Source of the DNA: an uncultured Thiodictyon sp.
Lineage (GTDB): Bacteria > Pseudomonadota > Gammaproteobacteria > Chromatiales > Chromatiaceae
Reading direction: 5' to 3'
NCBI RefSeq assembly: GCF_903828115.1
Contig: NZ_CAIKKU010000382.1
Coordinates: 1 to 33,876 of the forward strand
DNA: 33,876 nucleotides
The stretch's first letter is position 1, and each line of letters opens with the position of its first letter. Both the position numbers and the translations under genes were made by a program. This document shows, in pieces, positions 13,872 to 21,717 of the stretch. The notes beneath the pieces were generated by a model that was not told the origin of the DNA, searched no databases, and saw only the letters and a program-made list of their open reading frames with translations.

Positions 13872-15619
13872 TGGCCATCCCCGCCACGGACACCCGCCAC
13901 CTGTTCTTTACCGGCAAGGGCGGGGTGGGCAAGACCTCGCTTGCCTGCGCCACCGGTCTCGCACTGGCCGATACCGGGCGGCGCGTGCTGATCGTCAGCA
14001 CCGACCCCGCGTCCAACCTCGATGAGGTCCTGGGGGTCACGCTGGGGCAGACGCCGACGGCGGTCCCCGGTGCTGCGGGGCTCTGCGCACTCAACATCGA
14101 CCCCGAGGCGGCGGCCCACGACTACCGGGAACGCATGGTCGCCCCCTACCGCGGCATCCTGCCCGCTGCCGCCATCGCCAGCATGGAGGAGCAGTTCTCC
14201 GGCGCCTGTACGGTGGAGATCGCCGCCTTCGACGAGTTCTCGAAGCTCCTGGGTGAGCCCGCGGCGACGGCGGCGTTCGATCATGTGATCTTCGACACCG
14301 CCCCCACCGGCCACACCCTGCGCCTGCTGACCCTGCCCTCGGCCTGGAGCGAGTTCATCGACTCCTCCACCGGCGGCGCCTCCTGTCTCGGCCCGCTGGC
14401 CGGGCTGGAGAAACAGAAGGCGCTCTATGCCGCGACCGTCGCCCGCCTTGCCGACTCCGCGGAGACGACGGTGGTGCTGGTCAGCCGGCCGGATGTCTCC
14501 GCCCTGCGCGAGGCCGAGCGCACCCGCGAGGAACTGGCGGCGCTGGGCGTCAGCAATCTGCAACTCGCGCTCAACGGTGTCCTGGCCGTCGCCGCGACCG
14601 ACGACCCGATTGCCCGGGCCATGATGGCGCGCGGGGCCGCGGCCCTGGCCGGGATGCCGGTCGGTCTGGCGGCGTTGCCGGTCAGCAGCACGCCGCTGCT
14701 GGCCCTGGGGACCGTCGGGCTCAAGGCCCTGCGCCTGATGGCAGACCCCGCGCGGGCTGCGACGCCCGCGTTGACGATCGAGACCGAAACCGCGCTGCCG
14801 GCCGGGCTCTCGACCCTGGTGGACGAACTGGCCCAGGCCGGCCGCGGCGTCATCCTGACCATGGGCAAGGGCGGGGTGGGCAAGACCACCGTGGCGGCGG
14901 CCATCGCCGTCGCGCTCGCCCGGCGCGGGCACGCGGTGCAGTTGTCGACCACCGATCCGGCCGCCCATGTCGCCGCGGCGATCCAAGCGTCGGTCCCGGG
15001 CTTGAGCGTCGGCCGGATCGACCCGGCGGCCGAGGTCGCCCGCTATCAGGCCGAGGTACTCGCCAAGGCCGGCCCGAACCTCGATGCCAACGGCCGGGCC
15101 ATGCTGGAGGAGGACCTGCGCTCGCCCTGCACGGAGGAAATCGCCGTCTTCCGCGCCTTCGCCCGCGCGGTCGATGCCGGCCAGGACGGCTTCGTCGTGC
15201 TCGACACCGCCCCCACCGGGCACACCATCCTGCTGCTGGACGCCGCCGAGGCCTATCATCGGGAGGTCTCGCGCACCCAGGGCGAGATGCCCGAAGCGGT
15301 GCGGCAACTGCTCCCGCGGCTGCGCGACCCGGCACTGACGCGCGTGCTCATCGTCACCCTGGCGGAGGCCACGCCGGTACACGAGGCCGAACGCCTGCAG
15401 GCCGACCTGGCGCGCGCCGGCATCGCGCCCTTCGCCTGGGTGATCAACCAGAGCCTGCTGGCGAGCGGCACCCGGCACCCGCTGCTGCGCGAACGCGGCG
15501 CCGCGGAGGTCCCCTTCATCCGCCGGGTCGCCGACCACCTCAGCCCGCGTTGCGCCCTGGTCCCGTGGCTGCCCGAGGCGCCGGTGGGAGTCGACGGACT
15601 GTCGCAGTTGACGCGGTGA
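13871..15619 (+). CDS. arsA: Arsenite-transporting ATPase ArsA
   Basis: This 582-residue protein is two homologous ATPase halves, the normal length for bacterial ArsA. Each half has a deviant Walker A (GKGGVGKTSLA near residue 16 and GKGGVGKTTVA near 334) and the signal sequence DTAPTGHT. The metal-site cysteines are present in FSGAC, GGASC and LRSPC, corresponding to C113, C172 and C422 of the plasmid R773 protein. It drives arsenite through Acr3 or receives it from ArsD. The start at 13871 overlaps arsD by one base; the longer in-frame extension to 13388 is not coding. No clear terminator follows. Confidence 0.95.
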   Translation: MAIPATDTRHLFFTGKGGVGKTSLACATGLALADTGRRVLIVSTDPASNLDEVLGVTLGQTPTAVPGAAGLCALNIDPEAAAHDYRERMVAPYRGILPAAAIASMEEQFSGACTVEIAAFDEFSKLLGEPAATAAFDHVIFDTAPTGHTLRLLTLPSAWSEFIDSSTGGASCLGPLAGLEKQKALYAATVARLADSAETTVVLVSRPDVSALREAERTREELAALGVSNLQLALNGVLAVAATDDPIARAMMARGAAALAGMPVGLAALPVSSTPLLALGTVGLKALRLMADPARAATPALTIETETALPAGLSTLVDELAQAGRGVILTMGKGGVGKTTVAAAIAVALARRGHAVQLSTTDPAAHVAAAIQASVPGLSVGRIDPAAEVARYQAEVLAKAGPNLDANGRAMLEEDLRSPCTEEIAVFRAFARAVDAGQDGFVVLDTAPTGHTILLLDAAEAYHREVSRTQGEMPEAVRQLLPRLRDPALTRVLIVTLAEATPVHEAERLQADLARAGIAPFAWVINQSLLASGTRHPLLRERGAAEVPFIRRVADHLSPRCALVPWLPEAPVGVDGLSQLTR

Positions 15620-15639
15620 TCGCGTGGTCTGTCTGATGA

Positions 15640-15822
15640 CCGCCTGGGGCCGGCACGAGTGCGCAACGCAAGGGCCTGACCCTGCCCGGCGCCAAGTCGC
15701 GGGTGCAGCGGGCGCGCAAGCGCCTGCGCGAACACCTCTCCATCGCCTGCCAGGTGCGTTTGGACGAGACCGGGCGGGTGTGCTGTTTCGTACCGCGCAG
15801 ACCGTTCGACACCCATCTTTGA
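15640..15822 (+). pseudogene. ECF sigma factor C-terminal remnant
   Basis: An open frame with no start codon, preceded by tandem TGA stops at 15634-15639, encodes GLTLPGAKSRVQRARKRLRE then ACQVRLDETGRV and ends at 15822. GAKSRVQRARxRLRE is the recognition helix of sigma-70 region 4 in SigZ-like ECF sigma factors, and the Cys-rich tail with D-x-x-G-R-V is also typical. Everything upstream (regions 2 and most of 4) is missing. The gene appears to have been cut when arsA and the BREX segment were brought together. Confidence 0.65.
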
Positions 15823-15927
15823 GTCTCCACAGGACCGGCGTCCGTGACCGATCGCTGCGCATGGGCGACAACGCGACCACCACCATGGGCATTCTGTTCA
15901 AGCGTCACTCGGAGACTTTCTTGGGAA

Positions 15928-17955
15928 TCACGTCATCCCCAGCGCCTTCATCGCCGCCGTCATCGGGTCGGAGAAAAAGACCGGGTCGACCCGCTCGACG
16001 ATCTCGCCAGACACCTCGAGGAAGCTTCGCTTGTTCTCCAGCGGCACCAGTGCTCGGCGCGCCCCATTGTCCATTGCCACCTGCAACGGCTCGGCGAGCG
16101 ACCGCACCGCCTTGATATTCCCTTGAATACTCAGGTCGCCGAGAATGACCAGTCCGGCTTGTGCCGGCACCCGCTTGATGGCAGAGTACACGGCCACCAC
16201 CAGGGCAATTCCCGCATCGCACGCCACGCGGTTGCTCAACAGATCGATCGCCTCGACATGAAAGTCGGCCGTATCCAGTTGTTGGCCCACCCCCATCTTT
16301 ACCTTGTGTCCCATCAGATAGGCGAACGCCCGCTGGATCGACTCCTTCATGCTTCCTTCCACGCCCCCGGCAATCCTCAGCTTGCCGGTGCCTGGTGAGC
16401 ACCCGACTTCCAACCGGTACAGGCCGACCTTGCCCTGGTCATCGACCGAAGCCGCATAAACGGAACCGGGGGCGAGTGGATCGGTCGCAATCATGTCGCG
16501 ACCGCCCTGCTCCGGCACTCCCACAAAGCGCTCCTCCCGGGTCTCTCCGTCAACAAATGAGAACGATGTCTGGTGGTACTCAAACGCGCCCATCTTCTTT
16601 AATTGCTCTTTGACCCGACGGCGCCCTTCGAGGGCTAACGTGACCAACTCCGCCAACTCATCCTTTGAAAACTCACCGTGCGGGTATACCAGTTTCACCA
16701 GTCCCGAGACGGTCTTGCGCACCGCCTTGACATCGCGCGCGTTGAGATGTGAGCCCAGAGAGAAATGTCGGTCAATCACCTCCGTAAAGTTATGCTTGCG
16801 CAGCTCCCGCAACGCCTCGGCCAGATAATCCACCACGAAGCCATAGTGGTCGGTGAAGAACTCCACCCGCATCTTCGGGATTTCCCAGCCGGGAATGTAG
16901 AAGTGGATGCGGTCGAGAAACGCCATGTCCTCCCGAATCACGTCGGGCATCGGCATGAACAGATGCGACGACCGGACCATGACCTCCACCGGCTGGTTGG
17001 TGTTGCCGAACATGGCAATCGACGCCATGCCCGAGAGCGAGTCCTTGCCACGGGCGAAGGTGCCCGATTCGCAGTAGGTCTTCAGTGTGGTCACGACCTC
17101 TTTCGGCATCTTCTGAAGGTCAGCCACCTCGTCGAAGGCCACGGCATCCCAAATACCCACCAATCCCATCTTACCGCTGGCCATGTTGTAAAACAGGTTC
17201 GCCACGGTCGTCGGGCCGGTCATGAGGATGGTATACGGTGAAAGCTCCTGATAACCATAGCTCTTGCCGGTTCCTCGCGGGCCGAGCTCCACCAAATTAT
17301 AATTCTGCTCACACAGGGCCAGCAAGCGGACCAGGAAGAGCAGCTTCACCCGCCGCTCGAAATACGATGGCTCCATGCCGATCGTGCGCAGCAGCAGGTC
17401 GATCCATTCGTCCGTTGAGAATTGTCCACGGCACCCACGATATTCGTCGAGATCAAAGGTTGCCAGTTGAATCGGCTTCAGATTATCGATCCAGAAGGGG
17501 CTGCGCTTACCCTTCTGATCTTCGTCGTATTGGTGCCGCAAGTCGACCTGTGCCCAAATACCGCCCATCAACAGGCGGTCATAATTCCTCAGGAAGTGCT
17601 CCGGGATGTGGACGTATTTGTTACCGAAATTCTTCAGCTCCGCCCAGTGCTTGTCCTCATCTGAGATGTAGCGCACCTGAACCTTATCGATGAGCGTCAG
17701 CTTTCCCCGGTCCTTAAGCAGTGATTGCGCCTTGTTGGCCTCATCTGGCCGAACGAAGTTCGATGACAGCGTGCTATTGACGACCTTCAGGCCCGCGGCA
17801 ATGGCCAGCGGGTCATCGGTCGCGCAATACTTTCCCAGCAGGTACTCAAGCACGAAGACCGGAACGTTCGCCCCGACCTTTACCTTGCGGACCAAATCCT
17901 TGCGGACGACCTTGCCGGCAAAAACGGATGCTGCTTTTCGATCCAGCTCAGGCAT
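15928..17955 (-). CDS. brxL: BREX Lon-like AAA+ protein BrxL
   Basis: This 675-residue protein has the BrxL layout: an N-terminal DNA-binding region (to about 200), an AAA+ core with Walker A GPRGTGKS at 225-232 and the acidic DAVAFDEVADL segment as Walker B, and a Lon-protease-like C-terminal domain. In that domain the position equivalent to the Lon catalytic serine seems to be Asp (ACDAGIALVVAV, about residue 580, against PSAG in Lon), so peptidase activity is doubtful. The start ATG 17955 follows GAGGATGTGG. It is the last gene of the operon, 22 bp after pglZ, and its end converges with the sigma remnant. BrxL is needed for phage exclusion in type 1 BREX but not for host methylation. Confidence 0.93.
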   Translation of the reverse strand: MPELDRKAASVFAGKVVRKDLVRKVKVGANVPVFVLEYLLGKYCATDDPLAIAAGLKVVNSTLSSNFVRPDEANKAQSLLKDRGKLTLIDKVQVRYISDEDKHWAELKNFGNKYVHIPEHFLRNYDRLLMGGIWAQVDLRHQYDEDQKGKRSPFWIDNLKPIQLATFDLDEYRGCRGQFSTDEWIDLLLRTIGMEPSYFERRVKLLFLVRLLALCEQNYNLVELGPRGTGKSYGYQELSPYTILMTGPTTVANLFYNMASGKMGLVGIWDAVAFDEVADLQKMPKEVVTTLKTYCESGTFARGKDSLSGMASIAMFGNTNQPVEVMVRSSHLFMPMPDVIREDMAFLDRIHFYIPGWEIPKMRVEFFTDHYGFVVDYLAEALRELRKHNFTEVIDRHFSLGSHLNARDVKAVRKTVSGLVKLVYPHGEFSKDELAELVTLALEGRRRVKEQLKKMGAFEYHQTSFSFVDGETREERFVGVPEQGGRDMIATDPLAPGSVYAASVDDQGKVGLYRLEVGCSPGTGKLRIAGGVEGSMKESIQRAFAYLMGHKVKMGVGQQLDTADFHVEAIDLLSNRVACDAGIALVVAVYSAIKRVPAQAGLVILGDLSIQGNIKAVRSLAEPLQVAMDNGARRALVPLENKRSFLEVSGEIVERVDPVFFSDPMTAAMKALGMT

Positions 17956-17977
17956 GCCACATCCTCATATCAAGACC

Positions 17978-20584
17978 TCAGATCGAAATCGCGACGTCAA
18001 CCGTCAGGGGGGTCGCCAGGTCCGCGCCCGTTGCCGCGTCGAGCAGATGGACCCCCACCGTCTTCTGCGAAAGTTCCTCGGACAGCATCACTGTAACGGT
18101 ATTTTGCTCGATCAGCTTAGTATCCTGTTCGGCAACCTTGAGCCTCACCTCCCCCGTCGCATCCTCGAACCCGTAAGAGGCGCTGACTGCACGCGACACG
18201 CACTTCTTGTTGACCCGCAGTTCAATCCGCACCGTCGGTGGTTCAAACCCGAACAGGCTTGCCTGACCCTGCGCCCCGGCAATCTGGACCGAGAAGAATC
18301 GTGTCGTGAGTTTCGCCGTACCGGGGGTCAGCGTCCATTGGATGCCGGTGGTCAATGTCACGGGCCTCGCAGTCGCGTGCATCACCACGACGGGCACGAT
18401 CAGCTCCTGCGGAGACAGGCCGCCGTGGAAATAGGCCCGTCCACCCCCTTTCGACTTGAAGACGGCGAAGGTCCAGGGTGTGGCCAGGTCGAATTCGCTG
18501 TCTATCCCCAGAGACGTCAGCGAGGTCCGCAGATAGGACGGCTCACAGCTTCCCCCGACACCCACCCATACCCGTCGATGCAGGTCCTCGACTTTGCCAC
18601 CGGGTGCCTCGATCTTCAGGTCTTCCCCGATCTCGTCGGCAAACAGGTGTCCGTGATCCGCCGCCAATACGATCGTCTTGATGCCTTGATCGGCCAGCAC
18701 CCGCAGGCCCCGCCGCAAATGGCTCAGCACCCCGTCGATTTGCAGCCGGGCTTGAGCCATGTTATCGGCCTCGCCCAACTCATCGATCTCTTGCGAGGTA
18801 ATCAGGATTAGCTGGGCCTGTGCGATGCCGTCCTTGATCTTCTTGCCGGGCTTGGGGAGCAGGTCGTCCAGTTTCGCATCAAACACGGGCACACCCGCAT
18901 GTTCTTTCAGGAAGGCGACGCGGTCCTTGCGATCCTTAATGACTTGACCTGCGATCTCCAACGCGAGCTTACCGCCCCCCACGCTCACCACCCTGGCCGA
19001 TTCGTGGGCCTTGGGTAGTAGCGCCGCCATGCCGATCTCAGTAATCGTGGGCATCGTGCCGACGGCAGGCTCAAGCTCGAGTCTGAAATCGTCCTTCAAG
19101 AGCCGGGACAATTCGCGAGCCATCTCGTATCGCAGCGCATCCACCCACACGTAGGCGACCTTACCTTCGCCCAGATGCGACTCCACTCGCTTCTCGAAAA
19201 TGTCCCGCTGCCGCAGCACCCCCTTGATCGGATGTTTGGCCTTCTGGAACCAGGTGATGAAGTGCCTGGCCATTTCCGAGCCGACCTCGGTGTAGCGCTG
19301 TTCGGCCTTGGTGATCAATCGATCCAGTGCGTCGTGATCGTTGCCGGGGGCGAACTCGAAATTATACTTGCGGCTCTCCATGTGCCGATGATGCGTGTCG
19401 AGCAAACACCAAGGCTCATCGTCATCGGCATAGGCCTTCACCAGGGCCGGCACGGTGGTGGGAGCCGTCTTGATCGCCTTGCCGACCCGGTCGGCTTCGA
19501 TCAGGACCTGGGCCGCGGAGGAGATGAGTGCCCACCGCGCCTGAATCGCCGGAAACACATCGGCCCAGAACCGGGACAGTCGGTCTTTGGCCAGTTCCAG
19601 CAACTCCGGTATTGCCGCCTCGACCAGTCTGGTTTCCACATAAACGAGCAACGCCCGTTCAACGCAAAGGAAGGTCTGGTTCTCCTTGAGCGGTTCCGCG
19701 GACCAGTCGAGCTGACCCAGGCTAAGGTCCTGCTCCACCTTGTTGGCCACAGTGACATAGCGGTCGCGATGCTCTCGACTGTCGCGCCAGGTTCGGGCCA
19801 AACGCACACAGGCATCGACTCCGCCGGTCGTCTGGGCAACGGGAACCGATGACAAGGACGCCGGCACCTTCTGCTTGAGCGCGGCGAACAAATCGGTCAG
19901 CAGCACATGCCGCTCCAGCCTGACGCGCCACTTCGCGAGGCCTTCAGCGCTGGGAACTTCGATGTTGAAGCTGCTTTGCAGCAGATGCCTGAGCTCCCTC
20001 TGGGCCTCCTTCTTACCGATGTCTGCGTCGTACCGGTCAGTGTACAGAAAGGCCAAGGCGACTTCCTGCGCGTTGGCCGAGCCGAAAATCAGCGTCACCA
20101 CGCCGGTAGAAATATCCTTACCCTTGTCGGCCAGCGAATTCAGATCTGCAAGCGTCAGCTTACCCGCTTCGACCTGTCGCTCGATCTCGGCGACCTGATC
20201 CTCGCCCAAAATCAGTTTGAGTGCGTTGCGCGCCAGCACAGACAATCGGGTATTGCAGGTCGGGGGTTGCTGCCGCGGCTGCATGATGACCCCGGCACAA
20301 TCGAGCTCGATGAGTGCGCTGTCCGTATCCGTTCGCTCCAGCGGCACATAGACAACCAGCCGTGGCGGCTGGTTGTCATTGAGCAAATGGTCGATGTCTT
20401 TCCGCAGCTTGAGAAAACTGCCGTCGTACCGTGCCACGCGGGTGTCCGGTAGCGAGAGTTCTGCCGCCACCGCGCCAAAGGCATGTTCAGGGTCGTACCA
20501 GACAACCAACCCCTTGTCATCGACCTGTCTGGCGATCATTTGGAAAAGGTGTTCGCTGACCACACCACTCGTCGAGTGACTCAT
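17978..20584 (-). CDS. pglZ: BREX PglZ alkaline-phosphatase-superfamily protein
   Basis: This protein of 868 residues is a full-length type 1 PglZ. The phosphatase-like domain contains VWVDALRYEMARELSRLL near residue 480 and AADHGHLFADE near 644, which carry the metal-binding Asp and His residues of the superfamily. The N-terminal half is helical and the C-terminal part is a beta-rich domain. Its ATG overlaps the stop of the upstream ATPase gene by ATGA. PglZ is a core component of BREX, probably a nuclease or phosphodiesterase partner of PglX. Confidence 0.93.
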   Translation of the reverse strand: MSHSTSGVVSEHLFQMIARQVDDKGLVVWYDPEHAFGAVAAELSLPDTRVARYDGSFLKLRKDIDHLLNDNQPPRLVVYVPLERTDTDSALIELDCAGVIMQPRQQPPTCNTRLSVLARNALKLILGEDQVAEIERQVEAGKLTLADLNSLADKGKDISTGVVTLIFGSANAQEVALAFLYTDRYDADIGKKEAQRELRHLLQSSFNIEVPSAEGLAKWRVRLERHVLLTDLFAALKQKVPASLSSVPVAQTTGGVDACVRLARTWRDSREHRDRYVTVANKVEQDLSLGQLDWSAEPLKENQTFLCVERALLVYVETRLVEAAIPELLELAKDRLSRFWADVFPAIQARWALISSAAQVLIEADRVGKAIKTAPTTVPALVKAYADDDEPWCLLDTHHRHMESRKYNFEFAPGNDHDALDRLITKAEQRYTEVGSEMARHFITWFQKAKHPIKGVLRQRDIFEKRVESHLGEGKVAYVWVDALRYEMARELSRLLKDDFRLELEPAVGTMPTITEIGMAALLPKAHESARVVSVGGGKLALEIAGQVIKDRKDRVAFLKEHAGVPVFDAKLDDLLPKPGKKIKDGIAQAQLILITSQEIDELGEADNMAQARLQIDGVLSHLRRGLRVLADQGIKTIVLAADHGHLFADEIGEDLKIEAPGGKVEDLHRRVWVGVGGSCEPSYLRTSLTSLGIDSEFDLATPWTFAVFKSKGGGRAYFHGGLSPQELIVPVVVMHATARPVTLTTGIQWTLTPGTAKLTTRFFSVQIAGAQGQASLFGFEPPTVRIELRVNKKCVSRAVSASYGFEDATGEVRLKVAEQDTKLIEQNTVTVMLSEELSQKTVGVHLLDAATGADLATPLTVDVAISI

Positions 20585-21717
20585 GCTATTTTCCTGCCCT
20601 GGCGCCAGTCTCTTCCCGCGATCAAATCCCGCTCAATCGCATCCCCATGAAGTGCCCAAGGAAGGTCGTCGAAGGTGACAGTCTGGTCGTCATGGAGATT
20701 GAAACAGAAGAGCTGATCTTGGTTTTCATCAAAGTGCGGCTCTACCGAGGCGAGCACCAGCGGGGAATGAGTCGCCGCATGGATCTGTACGGATAGATTC
20801 TCCTGCAACTTGTCCACGACCTTCAAGATGGCCGGCAGAATGGTGCGCTGCCATCTGGGATGGAGATGGGCCTCTATTTCGTCCACCATCAAGACAATGC
20901 GATCGGTTGGCTGCTCTTTGCGTAACTCGGCCGCTTGCCGGTGCTCGATCCAGGCCCAGACGATCAGATAGGCAAAGCCGACGATACGTCTTACGCCTGC
21001 CGACCACTGAGGATAGGCCACCACACCATAGGGCATCCGCAGCGTCGGGAATTTGCGGCTGTCATCGACAAACACCTTGCGGGGCTCCTCGCACTGAAGC
21101 GGCTCAAGCGGGTGCGACAGTACGGCCAGCGCGTCTTCCAGATACCTGAAAGGACTTCCGGCTGGGGTACTCGATCGTTGGTAATACCACTCGACCCAAT
21201 CGGCAATCAGCCCGTTGCAAAGAACACGTTCACCGTCTTTCAATCCATTGGCGATATTTTCCGGATTGAATTGGTAAGCCTTTGGCTGCTCCTCGCCTTC
21301 CTTCCTTCCAGTGAGCGGGTCGCGCCAGTAATTGCGCGCCGGGTCCCAGACCGCAAAGCTGCCGTCCACCGCGGCATAGATGACCAGCCCCGGCTTGAAT
21401 GGACGCCCCGTCGGCTTGGTCCAGGTTTGCGAAGGAAAATCGAAAGCGGCCGTCTTCGGACCCTTGTCCTTGCCCCTCGATTGCCGCGCCGCACCCTGTA
21501 CCTCGTAGGCGATGGTTGGCTTGTCCCTGTTGCCCTCGACAGCCGGGAGTGCGGTTCGTCCGCCGGGCCAGGTGCCCGTCAGCGACCAGAAGCAGACATC
21601 CAGGAGAAAGGATTTTCCCAGACCGTTGTCGCCGGTGGTGAGGTTCAGGCGGTCACCGAAGCTCGCCGACAAGTCACCGACCGGGCCGATGCCATGCAGT
21701 TTCAGAGACTTCAGCAT
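20581..21717 (-). CDS. RecF/AAA_21-type ATPase embedded in BREX operon
   Basis: This 378-residue ATPase has Walker A GDNGLGKS at 29-36, an ABC-like signature region (PQWSAGVRRI about 237-245), Walker B RIVLMVDE at 273-280 and an H-loop ATHSPLVL at 315-322. This is the single-polypeptide AAA_21/AAA_15 layout in which the middle is a short lid rather than a long coiled coil. No Toprim or other nuclease domain follows. The gene overlaps pglX by 7 bp and pglZ by 4 bp, so it is co-translated with both. In some enterobacterial BREX loci the AriA/AriB (PARIS) pair occupies this slot; AriA is also an ATPase of this class, but no AriB partner is present here. It may sense phage factors or be an accessory BREX motor. 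Confidence 0.85.
   Translation of the reverse strand: MLKSLKLHGIGPVGDLSASFGDRLNLTTGDNGLGKSFLLDVCFWSLTGTWPGGRTALPAVEGNRDKPTIAYEVQGAARQSRGKDKGPKTAAFDFPSQTWTKPTGRPFKPGLVIYAAVDGSFAVWDPARNYWRDPLTGRKEGEEQPKAYQFNPENIANGLKDGERVLCNGLIADWVEWYYQRSSTPAGSPFRYLEDALAVLSHPLEPLQCEEPRKVFVDDSRKFPTLRMPYGVVAYPQWSAGVRRIVGFAYLIVWAWIEHRQAAELRKEQPTDRIVLMVDEIEAHLHPRWQRTILPAILKVVDKLQENLSVQIHAATHSPLVLASVEPHFDENQDQLFCFNLHDDQTVTFDDLPWALHGDAIERDLIAGRDWRQGRKIA

Noticed and set aside
15823-15927. Terminator between the ars side and BREX
   Set aside because: I found no stem with a T-rich tail on either strand strong enough to report.
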